From: Pedobacter sp.
GTDB lineage: Bacteria > Bacteroidota > Bacteroidia > Sphingobacteriales > Sphingobacteriaceae
NCBI RefSeq assembly: GCF_031119335.1
Contig: NZ_JAVHXT010000006.1
Location: 62,001-126,000 of the forward strand
Direction: 5' to 3'
DNA: 64,000 bases
A program made the position numbers and the translations under genes. Below are positions 18,145-27,157 of this stretch, in pieces. The notes beneath the pieces were generated by a model, which saw nothing but the letters and a program-made list of their open reading frames with translations, made no database searches and was not told the origin of the DNA. Within the stretch, counting starts at the first letter, position 1. Every line of letters starts with the position of its first letter.

Positions 18145-18864
18145 TTATGTTATTTGCAAACACTTTAATGCTTGCTGTTTATAGTTCCTTCCAATTGGCA
18201 GTTCCTTCCCTAAAATTTCTACTGCGTAGGTATAGTAACTCTCTACTTTTGTGGTAGCAATAATAAACGATTTATGTATTCTACAAAATTGATCTTCGGG
18301 CAATAGCTCTTCCAAAACAGAAATTTTCTGCTTGCTAATAAGCACCTTGTCCGACAGCACAACCTTCACATAATCTTTAATGCTTTCTATCCAAAAGATA
18401 TCCTTTACATTAACCTTAACGGTCTTTCTCTCTACCTTTAAATACAGAAACTTATTTACTTCATTAGCCGATGCAATTTCAGGAACTAAAATACTTTGCT
18501 TCCTTGCTCCCAAAACAGTCAAGGTTTTATCCATCGCTTTTAAAAAACGATTAAAAGGAACTGGCTTAAGCAAATAATCTATGGCATCCAGCTCAAAACC
18601 ATCTACGGCATATTCGCTGTAAGCAGTGGTAAATATCACCTTTGGTGGATTTTTTAAGCTTTTTAAAAGCTCAATTCCATTAATCCCAGGCATTTTAACG
18701 TCCAAAAACATTAAATCGATCTGTTTTTGCTGCAACGTGTGAAAAGCTTGCACACCATCATTACAAGTAGCTATCACTTCCACTTCTGGAAAACTCTCCA
18801 AATATTTTGCAATCACTTCAATGGCGTGTGGTTCGTCATCAACAATTAAAGCTTTAATCTTCAT
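18145..18864 (-). CDS. LytTR-family response regulator
   Basis: A 239-residue two-domain regulator. The N-terminal receiver has the acidic pair DDE at 9-11, phospho-acceptor D55 (LMFLDVKMPG) and the K of LLKPVPFNRF. The C-terminal half is a LytTR DNA-binding domain (FLYLKVERKTVKVNVKDIFWIES, FCRIHKSFII, PIGRNYKQQ). It lies six bases downstream of the LytS-like kinase gene, so the two form one operon and one signalling pair. The target genes are not evident. Confidence 0.93.
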   Translation of the reverse strand: MKIKALIVDDEPHAIEVIAKYLESFPEVEVIATCNDGVQAFHTLQQKQIDLMFLDVKMPGINGIELLKSLKNPPKVIFTTAYSEYAVDGFELDAIDYLLKPVPFNRFLKAMDKTLTVLGARKQSILVPEIASANEVNKFLYLKVERKTVKVNVKDIFWIESIKDYVKVVLSDKVLISKQKISVLEELLPEDQFCRIHKSFIIATTKVESYYTYAVEILGKELPIGRNYKQQALKCLQIT

Positions 18865-18870
18865 TTCAAA

Positions 18871-19968
18871 TTATATACTTAAGTTTTGTGATAGATCAAT
18901 TTTTAGGATTACGGCAAACATCTCTTCTTCATCAAATATCTTTAACTGATAGGCATTGGGGTAAATAAGTTCTAAGCGCTTCTTCAAGTTTTCTAAACCT
19001 ATATTACCATCCTTTTCCATAAGTTGAGTTGCTGGTTGCTCTGGTTTGCTGTTGTTAATTTTGAATTTCAACACCTCGCCTTCCATAATCAGTTCAATAT
19101 TGATCCACGCTTGCCCTACTTTTTCTCCAGCACCGTGCTTAAAAGCATTTTCTACCAAAGGAAGCAACAACAAGGGTGCAATCTGATGTTTCTCTAGTGC
19201 TCCCTCTTTTGTAAAATTGAAATCCAAGCGGTCTTCGTACCTCATTTTCTCTAAAAGAACGAAGTTCTCCAACATCTGCACGTCTTTCTGCAAAGGCACT
19301 TTCTCTACGTTACATTCGTAAAGCATATAACGCAAAATTTGAGAAAGCCCCATCACAATTTCTGGGGACTTTGGAGAATTATTCAACGTTAGCGCATACA
19401 AGTTATTCAATGTGTTAAATAAAAAATGTGGATGTATTTGTGCTTTAAGCAAGTTTAGTTCGGCTTCTAAAGCAGCTTGATGACGTTGATACCAAGCTTT
19501 AAAAAATTTAATAGCTACCCCAAACCAAACAATGAAATTAGCTCCCTTTATTGCGTTGAGATAGTATACCAAATTAGAAAAGCGATCCCAACGAGTGCCT
19601 TGTACTTTCTCCCAATTACGGTAACCAAAGCTTTTCAGATAAAAATCGATATGTGGCTCTACTAGAAATATATCTATTGTCCTAGTAATGGCAGGCATTA
19701 CAACAACAAATAGAAGTAAAATAACGAAAAACTGAACGTATTTACGTTTCAGCAGAAACTTTGGAATAATTATGTAGGCTAAAGTGTAAAAATACAGCAT
19801 GTGCACAGGCAAAAGCATCAAATTACTTTCTAAAGCTACCAGTACGGGTTGTTTTTCGTAACCGTAAACAAAAGATGTTAAAAACCATACCGAAAGCCAA
19901 AAAGCAATATGTAACAATAGTCTCTTTTTATCGCCCCCTTTTTGTTGATATGCTTGTATCATTTGCAT
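18871..19968 (-). CDS. LytS-type sensor histidine kinase (His_kinase PF06580)
   Basis: An inner-membrane kinase with four predicted transmembrane helices in the first 160 residues and a cytoplasmic His_kinase domain. The phosphorylated histidine is in AQIHPHFLFNTLNNLYAL, and the ATP-binding domain shows LVENAFKHG and NIGLENLKKRL. There is no separate periplasmic sensor domain, so the signal is probably sensed in the membrane. The frame extends to a TTG at 20004, but the ATG at 19968 (MQMIQAYQQ) is the more credible start. It partners with the LytTR regulator next to it. Confidence 0.92.
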   Translation of the reverse strand: MQMIQAYQQKGGDKKRLLLHIAFWLSVWFLTSFVYGYEKQPVLVALESNLMLLPVHMLYFYTLAYIIIPKFLLKRKYVQFFVILLLFVVVMPAITRTIDIFLVEPHIDFYLKSFGYRNWEKVQGTRWDRFSNLVYYLNAIKGANFIVWFGVAIKFFKAWYQRHQAALEAELNLLKAQIHPHFLFNTLNNLYALTLNNSPKSPEIVMGLSQILRYMLYECNVEKVPLQKDVQMLENFVLLEKMRYEDRLDFNFTKEGALEKHQIAPLLLLPLVENAFKHGAGEKVGQAWINIELIMEGEVLKFKINNSKPEQPATQLMEKDGNIGLENLKKRLELIYPNAYQLKIFDEEEMFAVILKIDLSQNLSI

Positions 19969-20198
19969 TTTCAAAAATACATTTCTTAAGCATTTTATAA
20001 CCAAATTTTAGACAAACGACACTGATTTACTTACCAACGACAACCCTTAAACATTTTAACGTAAACAATTGATGATGAATGAGCTTTACCGAGTAAAAAA
20101 TGCTATTGATAGGCAACGGTACTCCTTATGTACATAACAGTTCAATCTAGTTTTACAATGCAATAATTTAGCATGGTAAACATTAAAAGAATGACATC

Positions 20199-20531
20199 AT
20201 GAAAGTGGCAATACTCAACATTATAATTCTTATAGTTTTAATACTGGTAGCGCTTGCTATTGACGCAAAAGCACAAGATAGCACAGTTTTAAAAAAAGCT
20301 GATTTTACAAGTTGGGTGATTGAAAGTAATACGAAAACTCCGAAAATTTCTGCGATAAAATTTTATAATGCAAAGCAGGAATTGATTTATCAAGAAATAA
20401 TTAGCGGAAAAAATATAAATGTAAACCGAGTTAAAGTATTAAAGAAGCTTAACGAGGTGGCTAGATTAATAGAAACAAATAGAAAAATTACACCAAATAA
20501 CCTAGTAGCAGCAAGCCTTAAAGTAAATTAA
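20199..20531 (+). CDS. Small exported hypothetical protein
   Basis: A 110-residue protein with a clear signal peptide (hydrophobic residues 4-20, cleavage likely near DAKAQD). The mature part is basic and short, with no recognised domain. It is a single gene between the divergent sensor kinase and the convergent ispG. A preserved reading frame, ATG start and signal peptide argue that it is real; its role is unknown. Confidence 0.6.
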   Translation: MKVAILNIIILIVLILVALAIDAKAQDSTVLKKADFTSWVIESNTKTPKISAIKFYNAKQELIYQEIISGKNINVNRVKVLKKLNEVARLIETNRKITPNNLVAASLKVN

Positions 20532-20639
20532 AGCATAAAAGGGGATGTTTAATACAAGTTACCTATACTGTACTCTTTTTAAATGAATAAAGATATAGCT
20601 TAGTTAAAAATACCAATCAACGCTTGTAGCATCCTCTTT

Positions 20640-22616
20640 TTATTCTTTTTCTATCCAATTACCATCTGCCCTAATAATTCCAATTAGCTCATCGATGGCA
20701 TTTGCAGTATTTACATTTTTCTTTACAACTTCCTGTCCGCGGTAAAGTGTAATCCTATCAACACCAGCACCAACATAACCATAATCTGCATCTGCCATTT
20801 CTCCCGGACCGTTCACAATGCAGCCCATTATTCCAATTTTAATTCCTTTTAGGTGCGATGTTCTAGCTCTAATCGCCTGGGTGGTTTCCTGTAAATCGAA
20901 CAAGGTTCTTCCGCAGCTTGGGCAAGAAATGTATTCTGTTTTTGAGATACGGGTACGGGTAGCTTGCAAAATACCAAACGAAGTTGAGTTGATGACTGAC
21001 AAAGGAGTTTCTTTTGAGTTGATCCACACACCATCACCAAAACCATCGATAAATAACCCTCCCAAATCTGTTGAACTGTACAGCTGAAAATCCTCTAAAC
21101 CGACACCGTCAAAAGTTCTTTCGATAATTACAGAAAATTTCAAATCTGCAGTCAACAATTTTGTAAACGCATGGCGAATGGTTTGCATCGCATTTTCAGC
21201 CTCGGTAGCTAAAACTAGTACAACGCTTTGTAAAGACGATAACTTCTCAGGAACCAAATCTTCTGCTAAAACCCTTACGAAATTTAGTCTATCATCCTTA
21301 ACCTCGGCCTCAATAAATTCATTTAAACTAAATAAAGGATGGCAGTTCTGCTTATCGGCCAAGCCGAACCAAGTCTGGTAATTGTATAATTGTTTTAATC
21401 CGCCAGGAAAAGAAAACGACGGTAACTGATTACCCAAATAAACCATATCGCAAGCTTGGTCGGTAAGGTTGTATTTATCTAGCAAAGCTGAATAGTTAAA
21501 CCCTACAGCATTTAAAATAGCTGGATCTTTTAGGTTTTCATTTTCGAGATTGATAATTACTCTTGGCACCTGGTGACCGCCAAAGTTTTCGATTTCGTCA
21601 GTAAGCCTGCGTTTGTATTGGAAGGGACTATAACCCCCTAGCCCCCTAAAGGAGGAACCTTTTTTATTCAAATTGGCTTCAGCTATTTGTAACTCCCCTT
21701 TTAGGGGGTTAGGGGGGTATCTATTAGCCAAAGCTCTTGCCACTGGAGCTTCAAACTCTGGATCTTCGGTTAAGGAAACCCTAATGGTATCACCCAAACC
21801 ATCTGCCAGTAAAGTACCAATGCCCACTGCAGATTTGATACGACCATCTTCACCATCACCGGCTTCGGTAACGCCTAAGTGCAAAGGATAGTTCATTCCT
21901 TCTTTTACCATGGTTTGTACCAATAAACGGTAAGCTTGCACCATCACTTGCGTATTGCTAGATTTCATGGAGATCACCAAATTGTAGAAATTTAGATCTT
22001 CACACATTCGGATAAACTCCATCGCCGACTCTACCATTCCGTGCGGCGTATCGCCATAGCGGCTCATGATGCGATCTGACAACGAACCGTGATTGGTGCC
22101 AATGCGCATGGCAGTGCCGTATTCCTTACAAATCTTTACCAGTGGCGAAAATTTATCGTAAATACGGTTCAGTTCTCCTTGGTAAGCAGCATCAGTATAA
22201 TCTATATTTTCGAATTTCTTTTTATCAGCATAATTGCCCGGATTTACACGTACTTTTTCTACGATACGTGCAGCTACTTCTGCTGCATTTGGTGTAAAAT
22301 GGATATCGGCAACCAAAGGTACATGGTAACCACGCAGACGCAACTCTTTTTTGATGTTGGCTAGATTGTCGGCCTCTTTAATACTTGGTGCCGTGATACG
22401 CACATACTCGCAACCACTTTCTACCATGCGGATGGTTTGCTCAACGGTTCCCATGGTATCCATCGTGTCGGTGGTTGTCATAGATTGGATACGGATTGGA
22501 TGATGCGCACCCATTGGCGTATCTCCTATCTGCACTTCACGTGTTACAAACCTAGAATATTGGGTTAAGCTGTTACAATAACCTCCGTCTAACAAAATTG
22601 CTTCTTTTTGCTGCAT
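20640..22616 (-). CDS. ispG: 4-hydroxy-3-methylbut-2-enyl diphosphate synthase (long Bacteroidota form)
   Basis: Penultimate enzyme of the MEP isoprenoid pathway, converting MEcPP to HMBPP with a 4Fe-4S cluster. The N-terminal TIM barrel starts near TREVQIGDTPMG, and the C-terminal cluster domain has CPSCGRTLFDL and GCIVNGPGE. The 658-residue length fits the three-domain form of Bacteroidota, which has an extra central domain. The true start is the ATG at 22616; the frame extends to a TTG. Residues about 299-329 (PPNPLKGELQ... to ...FRGLGG) are encoded by a palindromic repeat inserted in frame at a domain boundary. Confidence 0.95.
   Translation of the reverse strand: MQQKEAILLDGGYCNSLTQYSRFVTREVQIGDTPMGAHHPIRIQSMTTTDTMDTMGTVEQTIRMVESGCEYVRITAPSIKEADNLANIKKELRLRGYHVPLVADIHFTPNAAEVAARIVEKVRVNPGNYADKKKFENIDYTDAAYQGELNRIYDKFSPLVKICKEYGTAMRIGTNHGSLSDRIMSRYGDTPHGMVESAMEFIRMCEDLNFYNLVISMKSSNTQVMVQAYRLLVQTMVKEGMNYPLHLGVTEAGDGEDGRIKSAVGIGTLLADGLGDTIRVSLTEDPEFEAPVARALANRYPPNPLKGELQIAEANLNKKGSSFRGLGGYSPFQYKRRLTDEIENFGGHQVPRVIINLENENLKDPAILNAVGFNYSALLDKYNLTDQACDMVYLGNQLPSFSFPGGLKQLYNYQTWFGLADKQNCHPLFSLNEFIEAEVKDDRLNFVRVLAEDLVPEKLSSLQSVVLVLATEAENAMQTIRHAFTKLLTADLKFSVIIERTFDGVGLEDFQLYSSTDLGGLFIDGFGDGVWINSKETPLSVINSTSFGILQATRTRISKTEYISCPSCGRTLFDLQETTQAIRARTSHLKGIKIGIMGCIVNGPGEMADADYGYVGAGVDRITLYRGQEVVKKNVNTANAIDELIGIIRADGNWIEKE
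21631..21720. repeat. Family D palindrome inserted in frame within ispG
   Basis: Arms 21631-21660 (contains CCCCCTAGCCCCCTAAAGG) and 21691-21720 (contains CCCTTTTAGGGGGTTAGG) are imperfect reverse complements separated by about 30 bases. The same arms occur intergenically at 29134-29219, 34073-34130 and 35244-35318. In ispG the element is read in a frame free of its built-in TAG/TAA triplets and adds about 30 residues. Confidence 0.88.
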
Positions 22617-22702
22617 GGTGTACAAAGATATAAAAAGTTAGACTGTTAAATTGTTAGATTGCTGTTATGTTCAGTTATTCAAAACTCAATCATTAATCAT
22701 TT

Positions 22703-23302
22703 CTACAACAACCTATCTTTAACTACTAAAGTGCTTGCCATCGAGTCATGTAAACATTGCTGTTTTTTGTTAAGGAAACAATAGAGATATCCGAAACCGA
22801 GCGTCATATTTGATACTATCTTAGCAAGATTTCTAACTAATGCAGTTCCTGTAGAAATTGCTGCTCCATCATCACCTGTTACTTTTATGTCCATCATTTT
22901 CTTTCCAACTGTACCTTGCGTTTTGGAACTTTCACCAATAACATTGTACAAAAATTTTGTAAAAGGTATTAATAAACATACAGTTGCTACCAAAGCAATT
23001 CTATTGTCCTTATCTTCTATAGAGACAACAGCGATTGCTAAAATGATTGCATACACTAAAGTGATGATAAAAAAATCAATTGCCCAAGCCATTAAGCGTT
23101 GATCGAAACTGGCAAAATATTGGGGTGTGTGCTTAGGTTTACGAAACCCCATCAGTTCACGAAGTTCTTCTAGCTCATGAGCTTCCTTATAGTCATCCAT
23201 GCCAGGCTTCCTCACGAAAGTATCCGGAAAGATTTCCATTTTTTTCAATTCCTCTAAAGTATATGGCCCCTGAGGTTTACCTTTTACAACAATAGTGTAC
23301 AA
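22703..23302 (-). CDS. RDD family membrane protein with N-terminal GYF_2-like domain
   Basis: Residues 1-50 resemble a GYF_2 domain (GKPQGPYTLEELKKM). Residues about 58-195 are an RDD domain with the eponymous arginine/aspartates in FDQRLMAWAIDFF, three transmembrane helices and the TVGKKMMDIKV motif. RDD proteins are inner-membrane proteins, some acting as Na+/H+ transporters, but most have no assigned role. The frame begins with a TTG at 23302 and no upstream ATG precedes an in-frame stop. It is followed by ispG on the same strand. Confidence 0.82.
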   Translation of the reverse strand: MYTIVVKGKPQGPYTLEELKKMEIFPDTFVRKPGMDDYKEAHELEELRELMGFRKPKHTPQYFASFDQRLMAWAIDFFIITLVYAIILAIAVVSIEDKDNRIALVATVCLLIPFTKFLYNVIGESSKTQGTVGKKMMDIKVTGDDGAAISTGTALVRNLAKIVSNMTLGFGYLYCFLNKKQQCLHDSMASTLVVKDRLL

Positions 23303-23510
23303 ACTGGTTTTTGGTTAAATTGTATCTAGCTTAATTGCCAAAGGTATAAAGGTAGTTAAACTAACTTATCGAGTAAAAAAAGCTGTTACAAAAATGGTTG
23401 GTGATAACACCAACCATTAGTAAAATGTGAGCTCCCCTGGAGCTATTTGCGAATTATAGTAGAAATTGCGATTAAATACTACGAATGTTCGGAAGATCTA
23501 AAATTGGATA

Positions 23511-23615
23511 GATTGCTTCACTCTTCCCGCTTATCCTTACGCTTCAGTTCGCAATGACGCACCTATTTTCGTCATTGCTCCGATGTGTCCACACGATAGG
23601 AATAGTCGGGATAAA
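23511..23615. repeat. Degenerate GTCAT-family palindrome and partial outer arm
   Basis: GATTGCTTCACTC at 23511 and TTCGCAATGACG ending at 23559 match the ends of the family A arms. A second GTCATTGC word (rc of GCAATGAC) follows at 23570. GATAGGAATAGTCGGGATAAAC near 23595-23615 resembles the outer arms at 1113 and 40393. It fills the 334-bp gap between the RDD and LiaF-like genes; no gene is seen there. Confidence 0.55.
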
Positions 23616-23636
23616 CTATTCAAAATTCAATCATTT

Positions 23637-24617
23637 TTAATACGTGTCTACTTCGAAATTACTCAAACCGCCATCAAGCTTAATAAACACCTTGTTTTTA
23701 GAGCCTTCATAGTTTGGCGTTTCATAATAACCATCATCCTTCTTAATGAAGCCCTTAAAATCTTTAGAAGCCAAACCTGTATGGGTTTTAATTCTACAGC
23801 CAGAACCTTGAGGTACTTTAATTTCTACATTGGCAACACCTGTCTTAACATTTACATCGGTAATAGGTAACAACTCTCCAATTCTGATTTTCAGATCTGC
23901 TGCACCACCATCAAAGTTCAATGTTCTAATTTTGTACTTGGTTAAGTCGAAATCTAGCTCTCCAGCACCCATAGTAAGGTTTAATGTCCAAAGTGGTTGC
24001 GTGTTTAAGCGCACTCTTACTTGATTACCCCCCGAGTTGAATGTCCAGTTATTTTTCTTACCCTTACGTCTGTCGTTCATTTTAAAGGTTAAGGTATTGG
24101 TGGTATCTGTGGTGGTTTTTGTTAATGAAAAGTTTCCTTTCTTTTTATTTACACTTGCCTCAAAAAGACTATCGGTAGCATCACTAAGTTTAAAAGAAGT
24201 ACCTCCTCCAGATAAATTCAAAATGGTTTTCTTGCTCGAATCCGCCACGTTGTAAAGTTCTGAGAATTTTAGTCCTTCAAAAATGGTATCGTTATCATTG
24301 TGGATATCATCCCAATCAATGTCAGCTTCTATATTTTTATCTTTCCAAAACCCAAGCCAACCTCTATGTTGAGGCTTTTCTTGTCCTCTAACAAATAAAA
24401 ATGCCAGGGCAATAATGAGAATGGCTAACGAAACAATGCTTCCGGTTTGTGAACCATTCCTATTTAAAAGCATATTCACACCGCCAATAATTAGGAAGAT
24501 TGGCCAAAAGCCCCAAACGTTTCTCCAGTAAAACTCTATGATATTAAGGTTATCTAGCAAGAGCACACCACCAACGAACAGTAGTAGTACACCCCATATT
24601 ATTCTTTCGTATTTCAT
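23637..24617 (-). CDS. LiaI-LiaF-like membrane protein with toastrack-like C-terminal domain
   Basis: The N-terminal 90 residues hold four hydrophobic segments of the LiaI/LiaF type (RIIWGVLLLFVGGVLLLDNL, WGFWPIFLIIGGVNML). The C-terminal about 200 residues are a beta-rich domain with glycine repeats (LNLSGGGTSF, MGAGELDFDL, GGAADLKIRIG, GVANVEIKVPQGSG), typical of LiaF/DUF4097 toastrack domains. In Firmicutes LiaF regulates envelope-stress signalling. The neighbouring PspC-domain gene (100 bp upstream, same strand) supports an envelope-stress context, but no LiaR/LiaS partner is adjacent. Confidence 0.8.
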   Translation of the reverse strand: MKYERIIWGVLLLFVGGVLLLDNLNIIEFYWRNVWGFWPIFLIIGGVNMLLNRNGSQTGSIVSLAILIIALAFLFVRGQEKPQHRGWLGFWKDKNIEADIDWDDIHNDNDTIFEGLKFSELYNVADSSKKTILNLSGGGTSFKLSDATDSLFEASVNKKKGNFSLTKTTTDTTNTLTFKMNDRRKGKKNNWTFNSGGNQVRVRLNTQPLWTLNLTMGAGELDFDLTKYKIRTLNFDGGAADLKIRIGELLPITDVNVKTGVANVEIKVPQGSGCRIKTHTGLASKDFKGFIKKDDGYYETPNYEGSKNKVFIKLDGGLSNFEVDTY

Positions 24618-24718
24618 TATTATATTGTTAAAGGTTGAAAAGTTATAATGTTCGAACGTCGAAAGGCTCTTGTTTGTTAACTGCCAACTGAAAATTGTTA
24701 ACCGACCCCTTCAGCTTG

Positions 24719-25390
24719 CTAATATTTCGTCTCCTCAGTAGTATCAGTATTTGTTGGAGGTGTTTGCTGTGTTGGTTCTGCAAAACCGCCTTTATTTTCA
24801 TCTTTACGCTGCGCTTCTTCGGTAGTTTTCTTGAAGTTTTCCCACTCGTTTTTGCGTTGGTTTTTAAAGATCAGGCTTACACCTAAAGCAACAATTGCTA
24901 ATGGCCATAATTTGTAAATCTTAAAGATATTAAACCAATGAGGTACAAGATCTAACTGTCTCATCAAGAAGTAAACCCCTAACACCAATAAGATTAGGCC
25001 TACTACAGTTTTGCCTGTATCGTTAGTTTTTACCGGCGGTGGATTATCAAATTTGGTAAACGCATCGGCGTTTTGCGTATTCCACTTGGTTTGCTCCGTT
25101 TGTTGAGTTTGGCCTGCAAAAGCTTCTGGCGAATTGAATATTGAACCACCTTGAGGATTTTGCTGATAAAAATTCTTAAAGTTCTTGTACTTAACCGATG
25201 GATCGTTGTTAACTGGCGCCACAATCCACAATACGATGTAAGCCAAAACACCACTACCAGCTAAAAATATCGTTGTTAATACAAATAACAATCTGATGAT
25301 AGTTACATCAATTTGCATATAATCTGCCAAACCAGAAGCTACACCAGCCACTGCTTTATCGTGATCGTTTCTATATAGTTTCTTTTCCAT
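24719..25390 (-). CDS. PspC-domain membrane protein
   Basis: Residues 1-60 are a PspC domain (KLYRNDHDKAVAGVASGLADYM followed by the helix VLTTIFLAGSGVLAYIVLWIVAP). Further hydrophobic segments near 128-145 and 155-170 resemble the LiaI/DUF5668 module (VGLILLVLGVYFLM, LWPLAIVALGVSLIF). The C-terminal tail is charged and rich in E, K, T and Q. PspC senses membrane stress in proteobacteria. The gene precedes the LiaF-like gene in the same direction and the two probably form one envelope-stress unit. Confidence 0.85.
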   Translation of the reverse strand: MEKKLYRNDHDKAVAGVASGLADYMQIDVTIIRLLFVLTTIFLAGSGVLAYIVLWIVAPVNNDPSVKYKNFKNFYQQNPQGGSIFNSPEAFAGQTQQTEQTKWNTQNADAFTKFDNPPPVKTNDTGKTVVGLILLVLGVYFLMRQLDLVPHWFNIFKIYKLWPLAIVALGVSLIFKNQRKNEWENFKKTTEEAQRKDENKGGFAEPTQQTPPTNTDTTEETKY

Positions 25391-25490
25391 TTTTCATCTA
25401 TTTAATTTTATTTTTAGCGGTGATGAAGCTGCCATAATTTAATATCATATTCTGTAGTTTTGAAAATTATGGCGGTTTCGTTTCTCCTTT

Positions 25491-26180
25491 CTAAAAATCT
25501 AAAGGGCTTAGTGTTACCTCATCTACATTTGCTCCATCACTTAGCAGCAGTACAGTCTTGATAACCTTGGCAACATCTTCGGGCTGTACAAACTTTGCTT
25601 TGTCTAGGGTTGTTCCTTCCCATGAAGCAGTGTAAGTAGAACCCGGAATTACCGCAGTTACCTTAACCTTATAAGGGGCTAATTCCTTTCGGATTACATA
25701 ATTAAGACTAAGCATAGCTGCTTTTGTTACACTATAACTTCCAGCATTTTCTACTGGATTTTTGCTTGCTACCGAACAGATATTAAAAATATGCCCAAAT
25801 CCTTGTTCACGCATCAATTTTCCAATCCTTTTACTGATAAAATAGCTTGTGTTTAGATTAACCTGCAGCTGATTTTCGAAAACTTCATCTTCTTCATCTA
25901 TTAATGATCCAGGCACAAAAACACCAACGTTATTCACCAAAACATCAATTTTTGGAGCAAAAGCTAGTGCTTCCTCTACAAACTTTAACACATCGCTTTT
26001 CACCCCACAATCTGCTTCAACAGTTAATACATCTACATTAAAACTTCTTAGTTCAGCTTCTAAGGTGACTAATTCATCGAAATTTCGTGAGCAGGCAATG
26101 ATATTATACCCACTTTGTGCCAATTCTAGTGCGATAGCTTTTCCAATTCCTTTTGTTGCTCCGGTTATTATTGCGTTCAT
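25491..26180 (-). CDS. Short-chain dehydrogenase/reductase
   Basis: A classical SDR of 229 residues. The NAD(P)-binding motif is TGATKGIG at residues 5-12, NNVGV is the NNAG-type structural motif, and the catalytic S-Y-K is in NICSVASKNPVENAGSYSVTKAAM. Substrate is unknown; 3-oxoacyl reductases and sepiapterin-type reductases look alike at this level. The ATG at 26180 places the Rossmann motif at the usual distance from the N-terminus; the longer frame adds 31 residues encoded by a low-complexity leader repeat. Confidence 0.88.
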   Translation of the reverse strand: MNAIITGATKGIGKAIALELAQSGYNIIACSRNFDELVTLEAELRSFNVDVLTVEADCGVKSDVLKFVEEALAFAPKIDVLVNNVGVFVPGSLIDEEDEVFENQLQVNLNTSYFISKRIGKLMREQGFGHIFNICSVASKNPVENAGSYSVTKAAMLSLNYVIRKELAPYKVKVTAVIPGSTYTASWEGTTLDKAKFVQPEDVAKVIKTVLLLSDGANVDEVTLSPLDF

Positions 26181-26225
26181 ATAAAATTGTTGTGATGTTG
26201 AAATGTCGTAAAGTTGAAATGTTGT
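26181..26225. repeat. Low-complexity leader repeat upstream of the SDR gene
   Basis: ATTGTTGTGATGTTGAAATG and AAAGTTGAAATGTTG words directly precede the SDR start; in the sense of the gene they read A/C-rich. The class is the same as at 3056-3115. Confidence 0.45.
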
Positions 26226-26422
26226 TTGTAGAAACGAATTGATTGCCATTACAACAATAGCGCAATTTAGCAATTAAACAATTTTACACACCCTACCTTT
26301 AAACCTACAAAAGAGGCAATAAAATTCCAATCGTTAATATTTTTTCAATAATTAAGCTAAGCCAGAACATTTTTGTTGTTTCTTTGTATATTATTGAGTT
26401 AAATTAAACAATTGTTTATTAG

Positions 26423-27157
26423 ATGAATTTTACCAATTTCGGTCGATACATACTCCTTTTAAGAGCAGCGTTTAAAAGGCCCGAAAAGACGAAAATATAC
26501 ATGAAAGCCATTTTTCAACAGATGAATTTCATTGGTGTTGGCTCTCTAGGACTAATCAGTATCATTTCTACATTTATCGGGGCGGTAATGACTTTACAAA
26601 TTGCCTTCCAATTGGTTAGCGATTTCATTCCCAAAACCATCATAGGATCGGTGAACCGCGATTCATCAATTTTGGAGCTTAGCCCAACAATTAGTGCTAT
26701 TGTATTAGCTGGTAAAATTGGTTCGGCTATTTCCTCAGAAATTGGTACCATGCGAGTGAGCGAGCAAATTGATGCTTTAGAAATTATGGGTATCAATGCT
26801 CCAGGCTACTTAATTTTACCTAAAATTATTGCAGGTATCACCATGGTTCCGGTACTCGTAATTATTTCTATGGTATTAAGTATTACTGGCGGATATTTAG
26901 GTGGTACATTATCTGGTGCGGTTGCTCCTGCAGAATATATTCAAGGTATTACTACAGATTTTAACCCATTTACTATTGCTGTTGCGTTGGTTAAAGCGTT
27001 TGTTTTCGGCTTTATCATTACTTCGGTACCAGCTTATGAAGGATTTTACGTTAAAGGTGGTGCTTTAGAAGTAGCGCAAGCAAGTACCCGTGCAGTAGTG
27101 GTAAGCTGTATCAGCATTTTAGCCTGCGATTATATTGTAACCCAGTTAATGTTATGA
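26423..27157 (+). CDS. mlaE: MlaE-family ABC transporter permease
   Basis: A 244-residue inner-membrane permease of the MlaE/YrbE family, which moves phospholipids between the membranes as part of the Mla system. Five hydrophobic segments are visible, and the conserved core LAGKIGSAISSEIGTMRVSEQIDALEIMGIN (residues about 92-122) is the family hallmark. The gene overlaps the ATPase gene by ATGA, so translation is probably coupled. The MCE-domain substrate-binding protein (MlaD) usually found in the system is not adjacent in this window. Confidence 0.93.
   Translation: MNFTNFGRYILLLRAAFKRPEKTKIYMKAIFQQMNFIGVGSLGLISIISTFIGAVMTLQIAFQLVSDFIPKTIIGSVNRDSSILELSPTISAIVLAGKIGSAISSEIGTMRVSEQIDALEIMGINAPGYLILPKIIAGITMVPVLVIISMVLSITGGYLGGTLSGAVAPAEYIQGITTDFNPFTIAVALVKAFVFGFIITSVPAYEGFYVKGGALEVAQASTRAVVVSCISILACDYIVTQLML

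Noticed and set aside
21631..21720. Frameshift or pseudogene of ispG caused by the palindrome
   Set aside because: The reading frame remains open through the insertion and both catalytic domains are complete.
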